A DNA stretch of 64,000 bases, from NCBI GenBank assembly GCA_018714805.1, contig DVMW01000036.1, positions 50,409 through 114,408 on the forward strand. Direction: 5' to 3'. Source of the DNA: Candidatus Fimenecus excrementigallinarum. GTDB taxonomy: Bacteria; Bacillota; Clostridia; Oscillospirales; Acutalibacteraceae. This document shows, one piece after another, positions 1-9,547 of the stretch (the stretch's first letter is position 1; the number at the start of each line of letters is the position of its first letter). A program made the position numbers and the translations under genes. The notes beneath the pieces were generated by a model. The model was given only the letters and a program-made list of their open reading frames with translations. It did no database searches and was not told where the DNA came from.

Positions 1-87
1 AACGGCAGTTAATGGCAGCATTAAAGCTGGCGGTCCTCTGTATTTCGAGAAATGCACGAACGCCTGAAAAAAACAGGAGGACTTAGA

Positions 88-429
88 ATGGACGCATTGA
101 AAATCATGACCGAAGGCATGGTCAAGGAAGACCGCCCGCACATCAAGGTCGGCGACGTCGTCAAGGTACACGTAAAGATTCGCGAGGGCGACCGCGAGCG
201 CATCCAGGTGTTTGAGGGGACCATCATTGCCGTCAAGGGCAGCGGCGTTTCCGAAACCTTCACCGTCCGCCGCGTTTCCTACGGCGTCGGCGTGGAGCGC
301 GTGTTCCCGGTCAATTCCCCGAACGTCGCGAAGGTCGAGCTTGTCCGTTCCGGTAAGGTGCGCAGAAGCAAGCTTTACTACCTGCGTGACCGCGTCGGTA
401 AGGCCGCGAAGGTCAAAGAGCAGATTTAA
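88..429 (+). CDS. rplS: 50S ribosomal protein L19
   Basis: Ribosomal protein L19 of the large subunit, located at the 30S-50S interface. The 113-residue product has the usual family length and the family pattern: an N-terminal helix, the [13 protein letters not shown] strand and the conserved [12 protein letters not shown] segment, ending in the basic SKLYYLRDR motif. The start at 88 is chosen because AGGAGG at 75-80 sits 7 bases upstream; an in-frame ATG at 52 has no such site. In Firmicutes rplS usually follows trmD, which would lie left of the window. A strong terminator follows directly, so this is the last gene of its transcript. Confidence 0.97.
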   Translation: MDALKIMTEGMVKEDRPHIKVGDVVKVHVKIREGDRERIQVFEGTIIAVKGSGVSETFTVRRVSYGVGVERVFPVNSPNVAKVELVRSGKVRRSKLYYLRDRVGKAAKVKEQI

Positions 430-441
430 CCACAAAAAAGA

Positions 442-478
442 AAGGGCGCTTTCCGCAGGGAAGGCGCCCTTTTGCTTT
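442..478 (+). terminator. Intrinsic terminator after rplS
   Basis: A stem built from AAGGGCGC and GCGCCCTT continues through TTCC/GGAA around a small loop and is followed by a T-rich tract. It separates rplS from the convergent NUDIX gene and could stop transcripts from both sides. Confidence 0.85.
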
Positions 479-481
479 TGT

Positions 482-1102
482 TTAATCGAATCGGGTTCTC
501 CAGTTTTCGTCGGCAAACGCGTCAAAGCACATTTGGATTTGCTCCTCTGTTGTCTTTTCCGCCGCAAGATTGTCCGGGAGCTTTTCCCGCTCAAAATATT
601 CGATTCCCGTCGTTTCAATATTTTCGGCGAATGCGCCGCCGATTTTCCGGCATAAAACGAAGATTTTAACTACGCCGTAAGCGTAATTTCGCACATTGTG
701 CCGCCGCCAGTCTAAAACGGCAATCAGCTTATCGGCTGTCACATCCAAGCCGGCTTCTTCCTTGACTTCCTTTATCACATTGGAAGCCACCGACTGGTCC
801 ACGTCGCACCATCCGCCGGGGAGCGACCATGTGCCGTTGTTTTCATGCACGAGCAGAATTTTTCCGTCCTGAAAAACCGCCGCCCTTGTATCGATTTTCG
901 GCGTTTGATACCCGCTTTCATTGCAAAACAGGCCTTTCACCGTTTCTATGGGCGTATCGGACAGGCGGCTCATCATTTCTGCGGAAATTTCCCGGATGCG
1001 GGTGTAGCGTTCCAGGTCGAATTTGTCCTTGCCGTATGCCAGCCCCGCCTGGGCCAGGCTTTGCAATTCGATTGTCCATTGCAGCCACTTGCTGTTTTCC
1101 AT
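482..1102 (-). CDS. NUDIX hydrolase with N-terminal helical domain
   Basis: Predicted pyrophosphohydrolase of nucleoside-diphosphate-linked compounds; the substrate cannot be read from sequence. The 206-residue protein has an N-terminal helical domain (about 1-65) seen in a Firmicutes NUDIX subgroup, then the NUDIX fold. The Nudix box spans roughly residues 97-119 (G97, KEV 111-113, EE 115-116, G118). The first glutamate of the canonical GX5EX7REUXEEXGU pattern is Q103 here, while the metal-binding EE pair is intact. GAGGTAT precedes the ATG by about 7 bases. It lies downstream of the glycosidase operon but behind that operon's terminator, so co-transcription would need read-through. Confidence 0.9.
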   Translation of the reverse strand: MENSKWLQWTIELQSLAQAGLAYGKDKFDLERYTRIREISAEMMSRLSDTPIETVKGLFCNESGYQTPKIDTRAAVFQDGKILLVHENNGTWSLPGGWCDVDQSVASNVIKEVKEEAGLDVTADKLIAVLDWRRHNVRNYAYGVVKIFVLCRKIGGAFAENIETTGIEYFEREKLPDNLAAEKTTEEQIQMCFDAFADENWRTRFD

Positions 1103-1139
1103 AAGAGATACCTCGCCTGCTGCGTTCTTTTATAAAAGC

Positions 1140-1176
1140 AAAGGGAGACAAATTTTTTTGAAGCGTCTCCCTTTAC
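1140..1176 (-). terminator. Intrinsic terminator of the GH123/GH89 operon
   Basis: AAAGGGAGAC (1140-1149) pairs with GTCTCCCTTT (1165-1174). Read on the minus strand the hairpin follows the GH89 stop codon and precedes a T-rich tract. Confidence 0.75.
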
Positions 1177-1194
1177 ACGGCCGTTACATTTGCC

Positions 1195-3324
1195 TTATTT
1201 CCCGATGCGCCATTTTTCCGCAAGGCGTTTCGCCTCGTCGACGACGTCCCGGTTTTCCGGCTCGTCGTATTCGGAATAGGTTTCGCACCAGCTTTTTTCA
1301 AATTGGAACAGCCGCCGGCCGAAATCCGTCGCGTCAAACCGGGGACGCCCGCAAATCGGCACGCCCGCTTCGGTCTGGAACGCTTTGCCGTCGTGCAGGG
1401 CCTGCAGCGCCTCGTCGTAAAAGCGTTTCCAGCGCACGGCGTAATATTCGGAGATAAGGCCGTTCCACTCGCGCCAAGCGTAATCGTACAGCATCGAGCT
1501 GTCGCCGTAGAGGTCGCCCCAGACCGTCACCAGCGTGCGCGCGTTTTTGTCGAAATACCGGCGCTCCTCGTCGTCTGCGGCGAGCTTGTGGCTGTCGTTT
1601 ATCCACCGCGCGAGCGTAAAGTTTTTCCGCAGCCCCAAAAACGCGTCCAGGTCGTAAAGCAGCGCCGTCTGCTCTTTCGCAAGGCTATTTGCGCGCGCCG
1701 CGTCTTTTCTGCGGTAGGCGTCGGCAAACTTCGCCTGGTTCGTGTGGAAGCGGTTGCTTAAAATCTGCCGCGTCAAGTCGCAGACGTCGTACTGGTAGCC
1801 GTCACTGGAGCGGAAGCGTTCGCTTTCCGCCAAAAACAGCGGCAGCGCCTTTTCAAGCTCGGCCGGGTCATAGAAAAGCTTGGTCACGTCGCACGGCCCG
1901 CACTTTTTCGGCTCCATAAGCGGCCGCGCGCACAGCGTCGAGCCGACGCCGTTTTCCTGGTAGCCCTTGTCGCGGTAGCAGGTCGCAAGCAAAATGTCCC
2001 AGGCCTGCCGCAGCGTGCGGGAAGCGCCGCCGTACCGCCGCTCGACATAATCGTCCAGAAATTCGGACACGTCTATAGGGTCGCTTTCCGTCAGCAGCCG
2101 GAACTGCAAATCGTACACAACGGGATTTTGCTCAATCCCTTCCATAAAGAGTCCCGCGCCCACCGCGTTTGCGCCGCGGCGCCGGCGCTGGTAGTACGGG
2201 TTTTTGCAATGCTCGCGCAATTTGCCCTGCATGGGATTTTTGCCGCCGAAATCGTGCAGCATCCCGGCGACGGCCGGGTACCCCCAGAGGTTGCGCGTCG
2301 ACTTCATGCGCTCGGAGTTGAGGTCCAAAATCAAAAGCCGGTTCTTCGGCACGGCCTTGACAATGGGCTTGCGCAGCGTCCACGCCTGCATGACCCAGGT
2401 CGAATCCGCGTCGAACGCGCGGTAAAGCCCGTCAATCGCCTTCCCGACGCGCCGCAGGTAAAACCGGCTTTTTTTCGGCGGCGTCCCTTCGTGGAACGGG
2501 TCGCACGCCAAAAAGTGGTGGTTCCCGAGCAGGGCGTCGAGCCGCTTGAGGTACGCCGTGCCGAATTCCGAAAACAGCGGGTCCAGCGGGTCGAGCTGCG
2601 CGGTTTTCGGGAACAGGCACCAGCCGTTTTTGGGCACAATGTTCGCTTCCGGACGCTTTTCACGCAGCAGCATCGGTACATGGCCGGAAAAGCCCTGCTG
2701 AATGGGGGTCATCCCGAACTCAAGCACGCGCGCCAAAATCCGGCGGCCAAGCTCCAGGCGCTCGTAGACATAGCGCTTGTTTTCGGGGTGCATATACCCT
2801 TCAATGTTCGTCATCAGCTGCCACGCGTAAAACGCCGGGCCGGAAATGGTGGAAAGCGCTTCACTTTCCGTAAAGCCGAATTCCAAAAGGGTTTCGAACC
2901 AGACCGCCTCCGTGCCGATAACGCAAAGCGGCATATTGACGCCGTTCATCGCCATGAAGTCAATCTCGCGTTCCCAGCGCGCAAAGTCCCACCAGCACAT
3001 CGAATAGTCGAGCGTGCAGTAGTTCATATAAACGCGGTACTGCTGGTCGATGACCTTTTCGAGCTTGCCGTCAAAGGGGACAAGCGCTTTTATGTCCAGC
3101 GTTTCGTTCCCGCACCAGCCGTAATTGACGCGGCAGATTTTCTGCAAATAGGTAAAAATCCCGTTGGCCGCCGCCACGCGGGAGTTGGCCTCCACGTGCA
3201 GCCGGCCGTCGGCAAACGAAACGCAGAACCGCTCCTTGCCGGCGCGCTCAGTTAGCGTGATTTGAATGTTGTCCTTGACAAGCGGCAGGTTCCGCTCTAA
3301 AAATCCCTGCAATACGGCGTCCAT
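1195..3324 (-). CDS. GH89 alpha-N-acetylglucosaminidase
   Basis: Exo-acting alpha-N-acetylglucosaminidase of the NAGLU family (GH89), which removes terminal alpha-GlcNAc from mucin O-glycans or heparan-type chains. The 709-residue protein carries the hallmark NYCTLDYSMCWWDFARWER region at about 101-119 and the following IDFMAMNGVN. Likely catalytic acids are E279 in DPFHEG and E395 in LFMEGIEQN, inferred by alignment with the known NAGLU pair. No signal peptide is visible, so it probably acts on imported oligosaccharides. Its ATG directly abuts the stop of the upstream GH123-like gene, with GGAGGAAGG as ribosome-binding site, which indicates translational coupling. Confidence 0.93.
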   Translation of the reverse strand: MDAVLQGFLERNLPLVKDNIQITLTERAGKERFCVSFADGRLHVEANSRVAAANGIFTYLQKICRVNYGWCGNETLDIKALVPFDGKLEKVIDQQYRVYMNYCTLDYSMCWWDFARWEREIDFMAMNGVNMPLCVIGTEAVWFETLLEFGFTESEALSTISGPAFYAWQLMTNIEGYMHPENKRYVYERLELGRRILARVLEFGMTPIQQGFSGHVPMLLREKRPEANIVPKNGWCLFPKTAQLDPLDPLFSEFGTAYLKRLDALLGNHHFLACDPFHEGTPPKKSRFYLRRVGKAIDGLYRAFDADSTWVMQAWTLRKPIVKAVPKNRLLILDLNSERMKSTRNLWGYPAVAGMLHDFGGKNPMQGKLREHCKNPYYQRRRRGANAVGAGLFMEGIEQNPVVYDLQFRLLTESDPIDVSEFLDDYVERRYGGASRTLRQAWDILLATCYRDKGYQENGVGSTLCARPLMEPKKCGPCDVTKLFYDPAELEKALPLFLAESERFRSSDGYQYDVCDLTRQILSNRFHTNQAKFADAYRRKDAARANSLAKEQTALLYDLDAFLGLRKNFTLARWINDSHKLAADDEERRYFDKNARTLVTVWGDLYGDSSMLYDYAWREWNGLISEYYAVRWKRFYDEALQALHDGKAFQTEAGVPICGRPRFDATDFGRRLFQFEKSWCETYSEYDEPENRDVVDEAKRLAEKWRIGK

Positions 3325-4983
3325 TCAGCCTTCCTCCTTAGCTGCCTTGCCGGCATATTCCGAAATTGCCCGGTTGACGCGCTCGCGCACGTCCAAAAGC
3401 CATTCGTCCTCGTGCGGATAGTCGCGGAAGGTGAGGGGCTTTGTAAGACCCTCCTCCAAAACCGCCAGCGCCTTTTCCCTGCCCGCAAGCGACTCAAGCA
3501 GCTGCAGCGCGCGCATATCCTGAAGCCCGTCCATAAAGACCGGGAGGCGCAAGGACAGCAGCGGCGTCCCGTCTTTGCCGGGATACACAACGAAGCTGTC
3601 GCCCGACGAAAACGCGCCGCCCGCGTCCGTTACCGCAAACGGGTCTATCTCGCGGATGGAATATTGCGAAAAATAGAAGTTATAGCCCCAGTGCAAAAAG
3701 CCCTTGACGCCGAATTTGTAAAGCTGCAGCCCCAAAACGCGGTTGCGCATGGAGGGCATCGCAAAAAAGCGGTTGGAGACGTTGTGCGCCGCCTGCGAGC
3801 AGCAGTAGTACGTCCAAAGCTCGGGGACCCTGCCGATGAATTTCTGCACATGGTCGTTGGCGGGAATCGGCGTTTCGATAAGCCCCTTGGCGTACAGCTT
3901 GTATTCGGAAAGCGCGTCGACAATCTTGAAGTCCCCGAATAATTCGTGCACGGGCTTTGCCGCCTTTTTGTAGGAGCGTGTCATGGAGCGGTTCGGCTCG
4001 TCCGACACGTGGAAAAGGCACCGGTCCCGAATGCCGAGCCGGTCGATTTCCTCGATAAGCGCCGGGGCAAGGGCCCGCAGAAAGCGCATATATTCCTTGC
4101 CGGAGGCTTTTGTTTCCCAGCCGAACAGCTTGACGGTTTCGCCGTCCTTTTCAGCCATGATTTTCGGCGCGTGCTTCGCGCCCCACTGGGTGAAAAAGTG
4201 GCTCATTTCAAAATACCGGACGCCGCAGCGCTTTGCCATTTCGACCCATTTTTCGAGCTTTTCGAAGCCGAAGGCATAGCTGTCCTTCCCCGTGACCGTA
4301 ACATCCACAAGCTGAACGGTCGGACGCTCGCCGCCGACCTTGGTGTCCAGCGGCGGGGTAAACAGCGGCGTGAGCACGCAGTTCATGCCGTAGTCGCACG
4401 CCGTCTTGAGAAACGCCTCGGTGATGCGCCAGTAGTCTTCGGAAAAGGCCTCTGTGTTGTAGTAACGCATCAGGCAGTCCGTGTGGAACCAGTTCGTATA
4501 GATAAGCGTCTGCTGCGGCAGCTTTACGGGCAGCACCTCAATATTTGCTTGCAAATCGGTTTCCGCACCGTTTGCGCGCACCGTCACCGTAAGGGTGTGC
4601 CTGCCCGCGGGCAGCTCGCCCGAAAGCTCGAACCAGACCGCGTTCCAGCCGTCAAATTCGGCGGCAAAGGCATCGCCGTCCAGCGGCAGCAAAAGGTCCG
4701 GGTACGCTTTTCGCTTTTTGTCCAGGTAAAAGCTGTCCGCCCATTTCGGCGCCGTTAAGCCGGCGGGAACCAGCCGCACGCAGCTTGCGCGGACAAAGCC
4801 CGCAAGCGGCCCGGACAAGGCGAGCTCGACCGCGTCGCCCTTTTTCGCTTGTACGGCAAGCTGAAAGGACTTGCGTTCGTTTTGCAGCATCGAAAAGCAC
4901 AGCGGCTCAAAAAACGCGGGCGCCGTATCCGGAAAGATTTTTTGCAAGGATGTGCAAAGGCCTGCGCAAAGGGGAGTGGACAT
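3325..4983 (-). CDS. GH123-like (DUF4091) glycoside hydrolase
   Basis: A 552-residue protein resembling the DUF4091/GH123 superfamily. Characterised GH123 enzymes are beta-N-acetylgalactosaminidases using substrate-assisted catalysis and an adjacent Asp-Glu pair; here that pair is D328-E329 in HVSDEP. An N-terminal beta-sandwich region (about 1-150) precedes a barrel-like catalytic part. The start at 4983 is chosen because GAGGTG sits 7 bases upstream; a GTG at 4992 lies inside that site. No signal peptide is seen. First gene of a two-gene operon with GH89, so the pair likely removes terminal HexNAc residues from host glycans in the cytoplasm. The exact substrate is inference. Confidence 0.8.
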   Translation of the reverse strand: MSTPLCAGLCTSLQKIFPDTAPAFFEPLCFSMLQNERKSFQLAVQAKKGDAVELALSGPLAGFVRASCVRLVPAGLTAPKWADSFYLDKKRKAYPDLLLPLDGDAFAAEFDGWNAVWFELSGELPAGRHTLTVTVRANGAETDLQANIEVLPVKLPQQTLIYTNWFHTDCLMRYYNTEAFSEDYWRITEAFLKTACDYGMNCVLTPLFTPPLDTKVGGERPTVQLVDVTVTGKDSYAFGFEKLEKWVEMAKRCGVRYFEMSHFFTQWGAKHAPKIMAEKDGETVKLFGWETKASGKEYMRFLRALAPALIEEIDRLGIRDRCLFHVSDEPNRSMTRSYKKAAKPVHELFGDFKIVDALSEYKLYAKGLIETPIPANDHVQKFIGRVPELWTYYCCSQAAHNVSNRFFAMPSMRNRVLGLQLYKFGVKGFLHWGYNFYFSQYSIREIDPFAVTDAGGAFSSGDSFVVYPGKDGTPLLSLRLPVFMDGLQDMRALQLLESLAGREKALAVLEEGLTKPLTFRDYPHEDEWLLDVRERVNRAISEYAGKAAKEEG

Positions 4984-5109
4984 AGGGGACACCTCGTAAA
5001 TTTGCTGTGGCGCAAAGCGGTCGTCGGCATCGCGGCCGCGTTTGCCTGCCTTGGTATATTCTACCTAAAAAGACAAAAGAAGTAAAGCCAAATATTTCGT
5101 TTTCTTTGC

Positions 5110-5138
5110 TTGTAAAGCGGCGCGCTTCATGGTAAAAT
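5110..5138 (+). promoter_or_regulatory. Sigma-A type promoter for typA
   Basis: TTGTAA (5110-5115), 17-bp spacer, TAAAAT (5133-5138), about 46 bp before the chosen typA start. Confidence 0.55.
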
Positions 5139-5184
5139 ATCAGGCTGTACGATTAGAATCGCGCAGGATTTGAAGGTGAATGTT

Positions 5185-7011
5185 TTGAAGTGCAGAGAGA
5201 ATTTACGCAACGTCGCCATCATCGCCCACGTTGACCACGGCAAGACGACGCTTGTCGACGAGCTTTTAAAGCAGAGCGGCATTTTCCGGCAGAACGAGGT
5301 TGTTCAGGAGCGTGTGATGGATTCCAACGCGCTGGAGCGCGAGCGCGGCATTACCATTTTGTCGAAAAACACGTCCGTGCATTACAACGGCGTCAAGATA
5401 AACATCGTCGACACGCCCGGCCACGCGGACTTCGGCGGCGAGGTCGAGCGCATCCTTACGATGGTCGACGGCGTGCTGCTGCTGGTCGACGCGTTTGAGG
5501 GCTGTATGCCCCAGACGCGCTTTGTCCTGCGCAAGGCGCTGGCGCTCAACAAAAAGGTGCTTGTGGTCGTCAATAAGATTGACCGCCCCGGCGCGCGTCC
5601 GGCGGAGGTTGTCGACGAGGTGCTCGATTTGTTTATCGAGCTCGGCGCGAACGACGACCAGATTGACTTCCCCGTCGTGTACGCTTCCGCAAAGGACGGG
5701 TACGCGTCTGCGGACCCGACGGTGCGGGAGGGGGATATGCGCCCGCTGTTCGACGCTATCCTGAAAAACATCGCGCCGCCCGAGGGCGACGCGGACGCCC
5801 CGCTGCAGGTGCTGTTTTCGAGTCTCGACTACGACGACTACATCGGCCGCATCGGCGTCGGCCGCGTCCAGCGCGGGCGCATTGTGCGCAACGAGCCGAT
5901 TGTGCTTTGCAAGACCGACGGCAGCCGGGAAAACTTCAAAATTTCCAGACTGTACCAGTTTGAGGGGCTTAAGCGCGTCGAGGTCGAGGAGGCGGCCGCC
6001 GGCGACATCATCTGCGTGTCGGGCATTGCCGACCTCAACATCGGCGAGACCATCTGCGCGCCGGACTGCGTCGAGCCGCTGCCCTTTGTCAAGATTGACG
6101 AACCGACCATTTCAATGAATTTCATGGTCAACGACAGCCCCTTCGCCGGGCAGGACGGCAAATATGTGACCTCCCGAAATTTGCGCGACCGCCTGTTTAA
6201 AGAGGTCGAAACCAACGTCAGTATGCGCGTGGAGGAGACGGATTCCACCGACTGCTTCAAGGTTTCCGGCCGCGGGGAGCTGCATTTGTCCATCCTCATT
6301 GAGACCATGCGCCGTGAAAATTACGAATTTCAGGTTTCGCGCCCGCAGGTTATCACCAAAACCGACGAGAACGGCAAGCTGCTCGAGCCCATCGAGCTGC
6401 TGATTGTCGAGGTGCCGGAGGAGTATGTCGGCGCGGTCATGCAGAAGATTGGCGCGCGCCGCGGCGAGCTTGAGAACATGGGCACGCGCGAGGGCGGCGC
6501 GACGCACCTGGAATTCCGCATCCCGGCGCGCGGGCTTATCGGGTATCGTTCGGAGTTTATGACGGATACCAACGGCAACGGCATTATGAACAACGTCTTT
6601 GCCGATTACGAGCCGTACAAGGGCGACATCCAGACGCGCGAGCGCGGGTCGATTGTCGTCCACGAGGCGGGCGAGACGACCGCCTACGGCCTTTTCAACA
6701 CGCAGGACCGCGGCAGGCTGTTCGTCGGGCCGGGCGTGCCGGTATATGAGGGTATGATTGTCGGCGAATGTGCAAAGAATGAAGACATCGTCTGCAACGT
6801 CTGTAAGCAGAAGCATTTGACCAATACCCGCGCGGCGGGCTCGGACGATGCGCTGCGGCTGGTGCCGCACTCCGTGTTGAGCCTCGAGCAGTCCATGGAA
6901 TTCATTAAGGACGACGAGCTGGTCGAGGTTACGCCGCACGCGATTCGGCTGCGCAAGCGCATTTTGTCGAAGGAGCAGCGCATGAAGGCGCAGGCAAGAC
7001 AAAAGGGCTAA
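5185..7011 (+). CDS. typA: Translational GTPase TypA/BipA
   Basis: Ribosome-binding translational GTPase of the TypA/BipA family, involved in ribosome assembly and stress adaptation. The 608-residue product has the G1 motif AHVDHGKTT near the N terminus, RERGITI of switch I, DTPGHADF (G3) and [10 protein letters not shown] (G4), followed by the EF-Tu-like beta-barrel and EF-G-like domains and the BipA-specific C-terminal domain. The TTG at 5185 is preferred: AAGGTG lies 6 bases upstream and the product then begins like other TypA proteins ([15 protein letters not shown]). An upstream TTG at 5170 and GTG at 5176 are alternatives. Confidence 0.95.
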   Translation: MKCRENLRNVAIIAHVDHGKTTLVDELLKQSGIFRQNEVVQERVMDSNALERERGITILSKNTSVHYNGVKINIVDTPGHADFGGEVERILTMVDGVLLLVDAFEGCMPQTRFVLRKALALNKKVLVVVNKIDRPGARPAEVVDEVLDLFIELGANDDQIDFPVVYASAKDGYASADPTVREGDMRPLFDAILKNIAPPEGDADAPLQVLFSSLDYDDYIGRIGVGRVQRGRIVRNEPIVLCKTDGSRENFKISRLYQFEGLKRVEVEEAAAGDIICVSGIADLNIGETICAPDCVEPLPFVKIDEPTISMNFMVNDSPFAGQDGKYVTSRNLRDRLFKEVETNVSMRVEETDSTDCFKVSGRGELHLSILIETMRRENYEFQVSRPQVITKTDENGKLLEPIELLIVEVPEEYVGAVMQKIGARRGELENMGTREGGATHLEFRIPARGLIGYRSEFMTDTNGNGIMNNVFADYEPYKGDIQTRERGSIVVHEAGETTAYGLFNTQDRGRLFVGPGVPVYEGMIVGECAKNEDIVCNVCKQKHLTNTRAAGSDDALRLVPHSVLSLEQSMEFIKDDELVEVTPHAIRLRKRILSKEQRMKAQARQKG

Positions 7012-7025
7012 AAGAAGGAAAAACC

Positions 7026-7817
7026 ATGCTTGATTTCCATGTACACACCTTTGTGGACGCCGTCGCAAAAAAAGCAATTCCGCAGCTGATTCGCAATGCG
7101 GGCGGCGTGCGTCCCGTTTACAGCGGCGCGGTTTCGGATTTGAAGCCGGCGCTGCGAAATTTCGGGATGGAAAAGGCGGTCGTGCTCAATATCGCGACCA
7201 ACCCGCACCAGCAGAAAAAGGTTAACGATTTTGCCATCTCTTTAGTCGGCGACGATATGCTTGTGCCCTTCGGCAGCGTCCACCCCGACAGCCCCGACGC
7301 GCTCGAGGAGCTTGACCGCCTGAAAGAGGCCGGTATAAAGGGCGTGAAGCTGCACCCGGATTACCAAAACTTTTTCGTCGACGAGCCGCGGATGTTCCCC
7401 ATTTACGAGCACATTGCCGCCCTGGGGCTTATCACCGTGTTCCACGCCGGCGTGGACATCGGCTTCCCGCGGCCGGTGCACTGCGAGCCGCAGCGGCTTT
7501 TGTCGGTGCTGGACTGCTTCGGCGACGCGCCCGTGGTTGCGGCGCATTTCGGCGGCTGGCTTTTGTGGGACGACGTCCTGCGCGAGCTTTGCGGGACGAA
7601 GGTCTATCTGGACACGGCGTTTTCCTCGGGACGCATGCCGCCCGACTACGCGCGTGAAATCATCCGTGCGCACGGCGCGGACCGCGTGCTTTTGGGCAGC
7701 GATATGCCGTGGAGCTCTTCCGCGGACGAGGCGAACTTTATCCGGAGCTTGGGTCTTGCAGAAGCGGATACGGAAAAAATTCTGTCGAATAACGCCAAAA
7801 AACTGCTGCGCATTTAG
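7026..7817 (+). CDS. Amidohydrolase-2 family metal-dependent hydrolase
   Basis: A 263-residue TIM-barrel hydrolase of the amidohydrolase-related family. The N terminus shows the metal-binding DFHVHT motif (D3, H5, H7). Further ligand-type residues are in KLHPDYQ, FHAG, AAHFGG and the late Asp in LLGSDMPW. Family members hydrolyse or decarboxylate small cyclic or aromatic acids, but the substrate cannot be inferred. It follows typA by 14 bases, with GAAGGAAA upstream of the ATG, so it is probably co-transcribed. A separate promoter starts right after it. Confidence 0.88.
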   Translation: MLDFHVHTFVDAVAKKAIPQLIRNAGGVRPVYSGAVSDLKPALRNFGMEKAVVLNIATNPHQQKKVNDFAISLVGDDMLVPFGSVHPDSPDALEELDRLKEAGIKGVKLHPDYQNFFVDEPRMFPIYEHIAALGLITVFHAGVDIGFPRPVHCEPQRLLSVLDCFGDAPVVAAHFGGWLLWDDVLRELCGTKVYLDTAFSSGRMPPDYAREIIRAHGADRVLLGSDMPWSSSADEANFIRSLGLAEADTEKILSNNAKKLLRI

Positions 7818-7831
7818 TGCCTTTTGCCCTC

Positions 7832-7860
7832 TTGACCGCAGCCGGACAAGAGGGTATACT
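7832..7860 (+). promoter_or_regulatory. Sigma-A promoter for the sodium:solute symporter
   Basis: TTGACC (7832-7837), 17-bp spacer, TATACT (7855-7860), 64 bp before the symporter ATG. A CCCTCTTG/CAAGAGGG inverted repeat overlaps the whole promoter and could be an operator. Confidence 0.75.
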
Positions 7861-7924
7861 ATTACGCATAACGCTTTAGCACAGGAAAGCTTTAAAGCAG
7901 CAAAACACCAACTGGGGGAAACGG

Positions 7925-9439
7925 ATGGAACAAATCGTAATTTGGGCGACGGTCGCCGTGTACATTCTGGCGCTTGTGCTCATCGGCGTCTCTGCCGGCC
8001 GGCGCTCCAAAAGCATTTCCGACTTCACCGTCGGCGGGCGCAATGCGGGTGCGTGGCTGTCGGCGCTGTCTTACGGCACGGCGTACTTTTCCGCCGTCAT
8101 GTTTATCGGCTACGCGGGCAAAACGGGCTTAAGCTTCGGCCTTTGGGGCGTGCTGGCGGGGCTTGGCAACGCGGTGTTCGGCTCGCTGCTCGCCTGGGTG
8201 GTGCTTGCGCGGCGCACGCGTGACGCGGCCGGGCGGCTCAAGCTCAAAACCATGCCGGAGTTTTTTGAGAAACGGTACGGCTCGCGCAATATGCGCCTGT
8301 TTTCCGCCGCCGTCATCTTCATTTTTCTGGTGCCGTATTCCGCCTCCGTTTACAGCGGTCTGGCGAGCGTCGCCGACGTACTTCTGGGCATTGACGAAAC
8401 CGTTTTCCTAATCATCATCGCCGTTTTGGCGATTCTGCTGGTGACGTTCGGCGGCTATCTTGTGCAGGCGCGCGCCGACTTTGCGCAGGGGATTGTCATG
8501 ATGGTCGGCGTCGTGCTGCTTTTGGTGTTTGTCGTGCGCAGCGACCGTGTCGGCGGGCTTGCGGGCCTTGCGGAGTATGCGCGCACACAGGCGGGACTTC
8601 CCGACATGGACGCGTCGCGCTGGGTTTCGCTGCTTGCGACCGTGATTATGACGAGCTTCGGCACCTGGGGCCTGCCGCAGATGGTCCAGAAATATTTCGG
8701 CATCCGCGACGACAAGCAGGCCAAGCGCGGCATTGTCATTTCCACCGCCTTTGCGCTGCTTATCGCCGGCGGCGGGTACTTTATCGGCTCGCTGTGCCAC
8801 CGGTACTACACCGTCGGGGTCGATATGCCCGAGGCGGACTACATCGTCCCCAATATGCTCAAGGACTCGAATCTGCCGGACGTGCTGCTGGGCGTTATCA
8901 TCGTGCTGCTCCTGTCCGCGTCCGTCTCTACGCTCTGCTCGGTGACGCTTGCGGCCGGCGGCGCGCTGTCGATTGACCTTATCGCGGTAAAAAAGCGGGA
9001 TTTGCCCGCCAAAACGACGGGCAGGCTTACCAAGCTCTTCTGCGTGCTGTTTGTGCTGCTGTCTTACGTCGTCGCCAATACGAAAACGCCTATTTTGGAC
9101 ATGATGAGCTACTCCTGGGGCATCATTTCCGGCTCCTTCCTTGCGCCGTACGTGCTTGCGCTCTACTGCAAAAAGCTTACGAAGCGCGCGGCGTGGGCGG
9201 GGATTTTCACGGGCTTCTGCATCGCCATTGTCCCCGCCGCCTGCAAGCTTCTTTCGCTTTGCGGGGTGCAGAACGAGACGGTCGAAGTCCTGCTCGGCCA
9301 GGGGCCGCTGTTCGCCTGTATTGCGATGCTTGCGTCCGTTGCGGTGTGCCTGCTGCTGAGCGCCGTCAAGCGCACGAAGGCCGACGAGGCGGCTGCGGAT
9401 TTCTTTTACAACGGTGTTGTCGAACGCGAAGAAATGTGA
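7925..9439 (+). CDS. Sodium:solute symporter (SSF family)
   Basis: A 504-residue membrane transporter of the SSF family (PutP/PanF-like), importing an organic solute with Na+. About 13 hydrophobic segments are visible. The early SKSISDFTVGGRNAG stretch and GTAYFSAVMFIGYAGKTG are typical of SSF members. Substrate specificity (proline, pantothenate, sugar or another acid) cannot be settled. GGGGGAAA lies 6-10 bases before the ATG. It has its own promoter and terminator, so it is probably monocistronic. Confidence 0.92.
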   Translation: MEQIVIWATVAVYILALVLIGVSAGRRSKSISDFTVGGRNAGAWLSALSYGTAYFSAVMFIGYAGKTGLSFGLWGVLAGLGNAVFGSLLAWVVLARRTRDAAGRLKLKTMPEFFEKRYGSRNMRLFSAAVIFIFLVPYSASVYSGLASVADVLLGIDETVFLIIIAVLAILLVTFGGYLVQARADFAQGIVMMVGVVLLLVFVVRSDRVGGLAGLAEYARTQAGLPDMDASRWVSLLATVIMTSFGTWGLPQMVQKYFGIRDDKQAKRGIVISTAFALLIAGGGYFIGSLCHRYYTVGVDMPEADYIVPNMLKDSNLPDVLLGVIIVLLLSASVSTLCSVTLAAGGALSIDLIAVKKRDLPAKTTGRLTKLFCVLFVLLSYVVANTKTPILDMMSYSWGIISGSFLAPYVLALYCKKLTKRAAWAGIFTGFCIAIVPAACKLLSLCGVQNETVEVLLGQGPLFACIAMLASVAVCLLLSAVKRTKADEAAADFFYNGVVEREEM

Positions 9440-9445
9440 TACAAT
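9417..9445 (+). promoter_or_regulatory. Candidate promoter for the phenylacetate-CoA ligase operon
   Basis: TTGTCG (9417-9422), 17-bp spacer, TACAAT (9440-9445). It overlaps the end of the symporter gene and precedes the terminator hairpin at 9468-9493, so a transcript from here would have to pass that hairpin. Confidence 0.4.
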
Positions 9446-9467
9446 GTAAAAAGGATTTTTCGGCGCG

Positions 9468-9493
9468 GCCGCGGAATTTCCGCGGCTGTTTTT
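9468..9493 (+). terminator. Intrinsic terminator after the symporter gene
   Basis: GCCGCGGAA (9468-9476) and TTCCGCGGC (9478-9486) form a GC-rich stem followed by a T tract (TGTTTTT). Confidence 0.75.
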
Positions 9494-9547
9494 CTGGGAA
9501 GCGCCGAAAGCGCCTTTTTGCGGATACATAGAGAGGTGGAAAGGGAG

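Noticed and set aside
2128..3255. Long plus-strand open frame of 375 codons over the GH89 gene
   Set aside because: Antisense shadow of a GC-rich coding sequence: Arg/Ala/Val-rich low-quality protein, no ribosome-binding site, and the minus strand encodes a clear GH89 enzyme.
7827..7854. Hairpin after the amidohydrolase gene as a terminator
   Set aside because: CCCTCTTG/CAAGAGGG pairs but has no T tract and coincides exactly with a good promoter; an operator is more likely.
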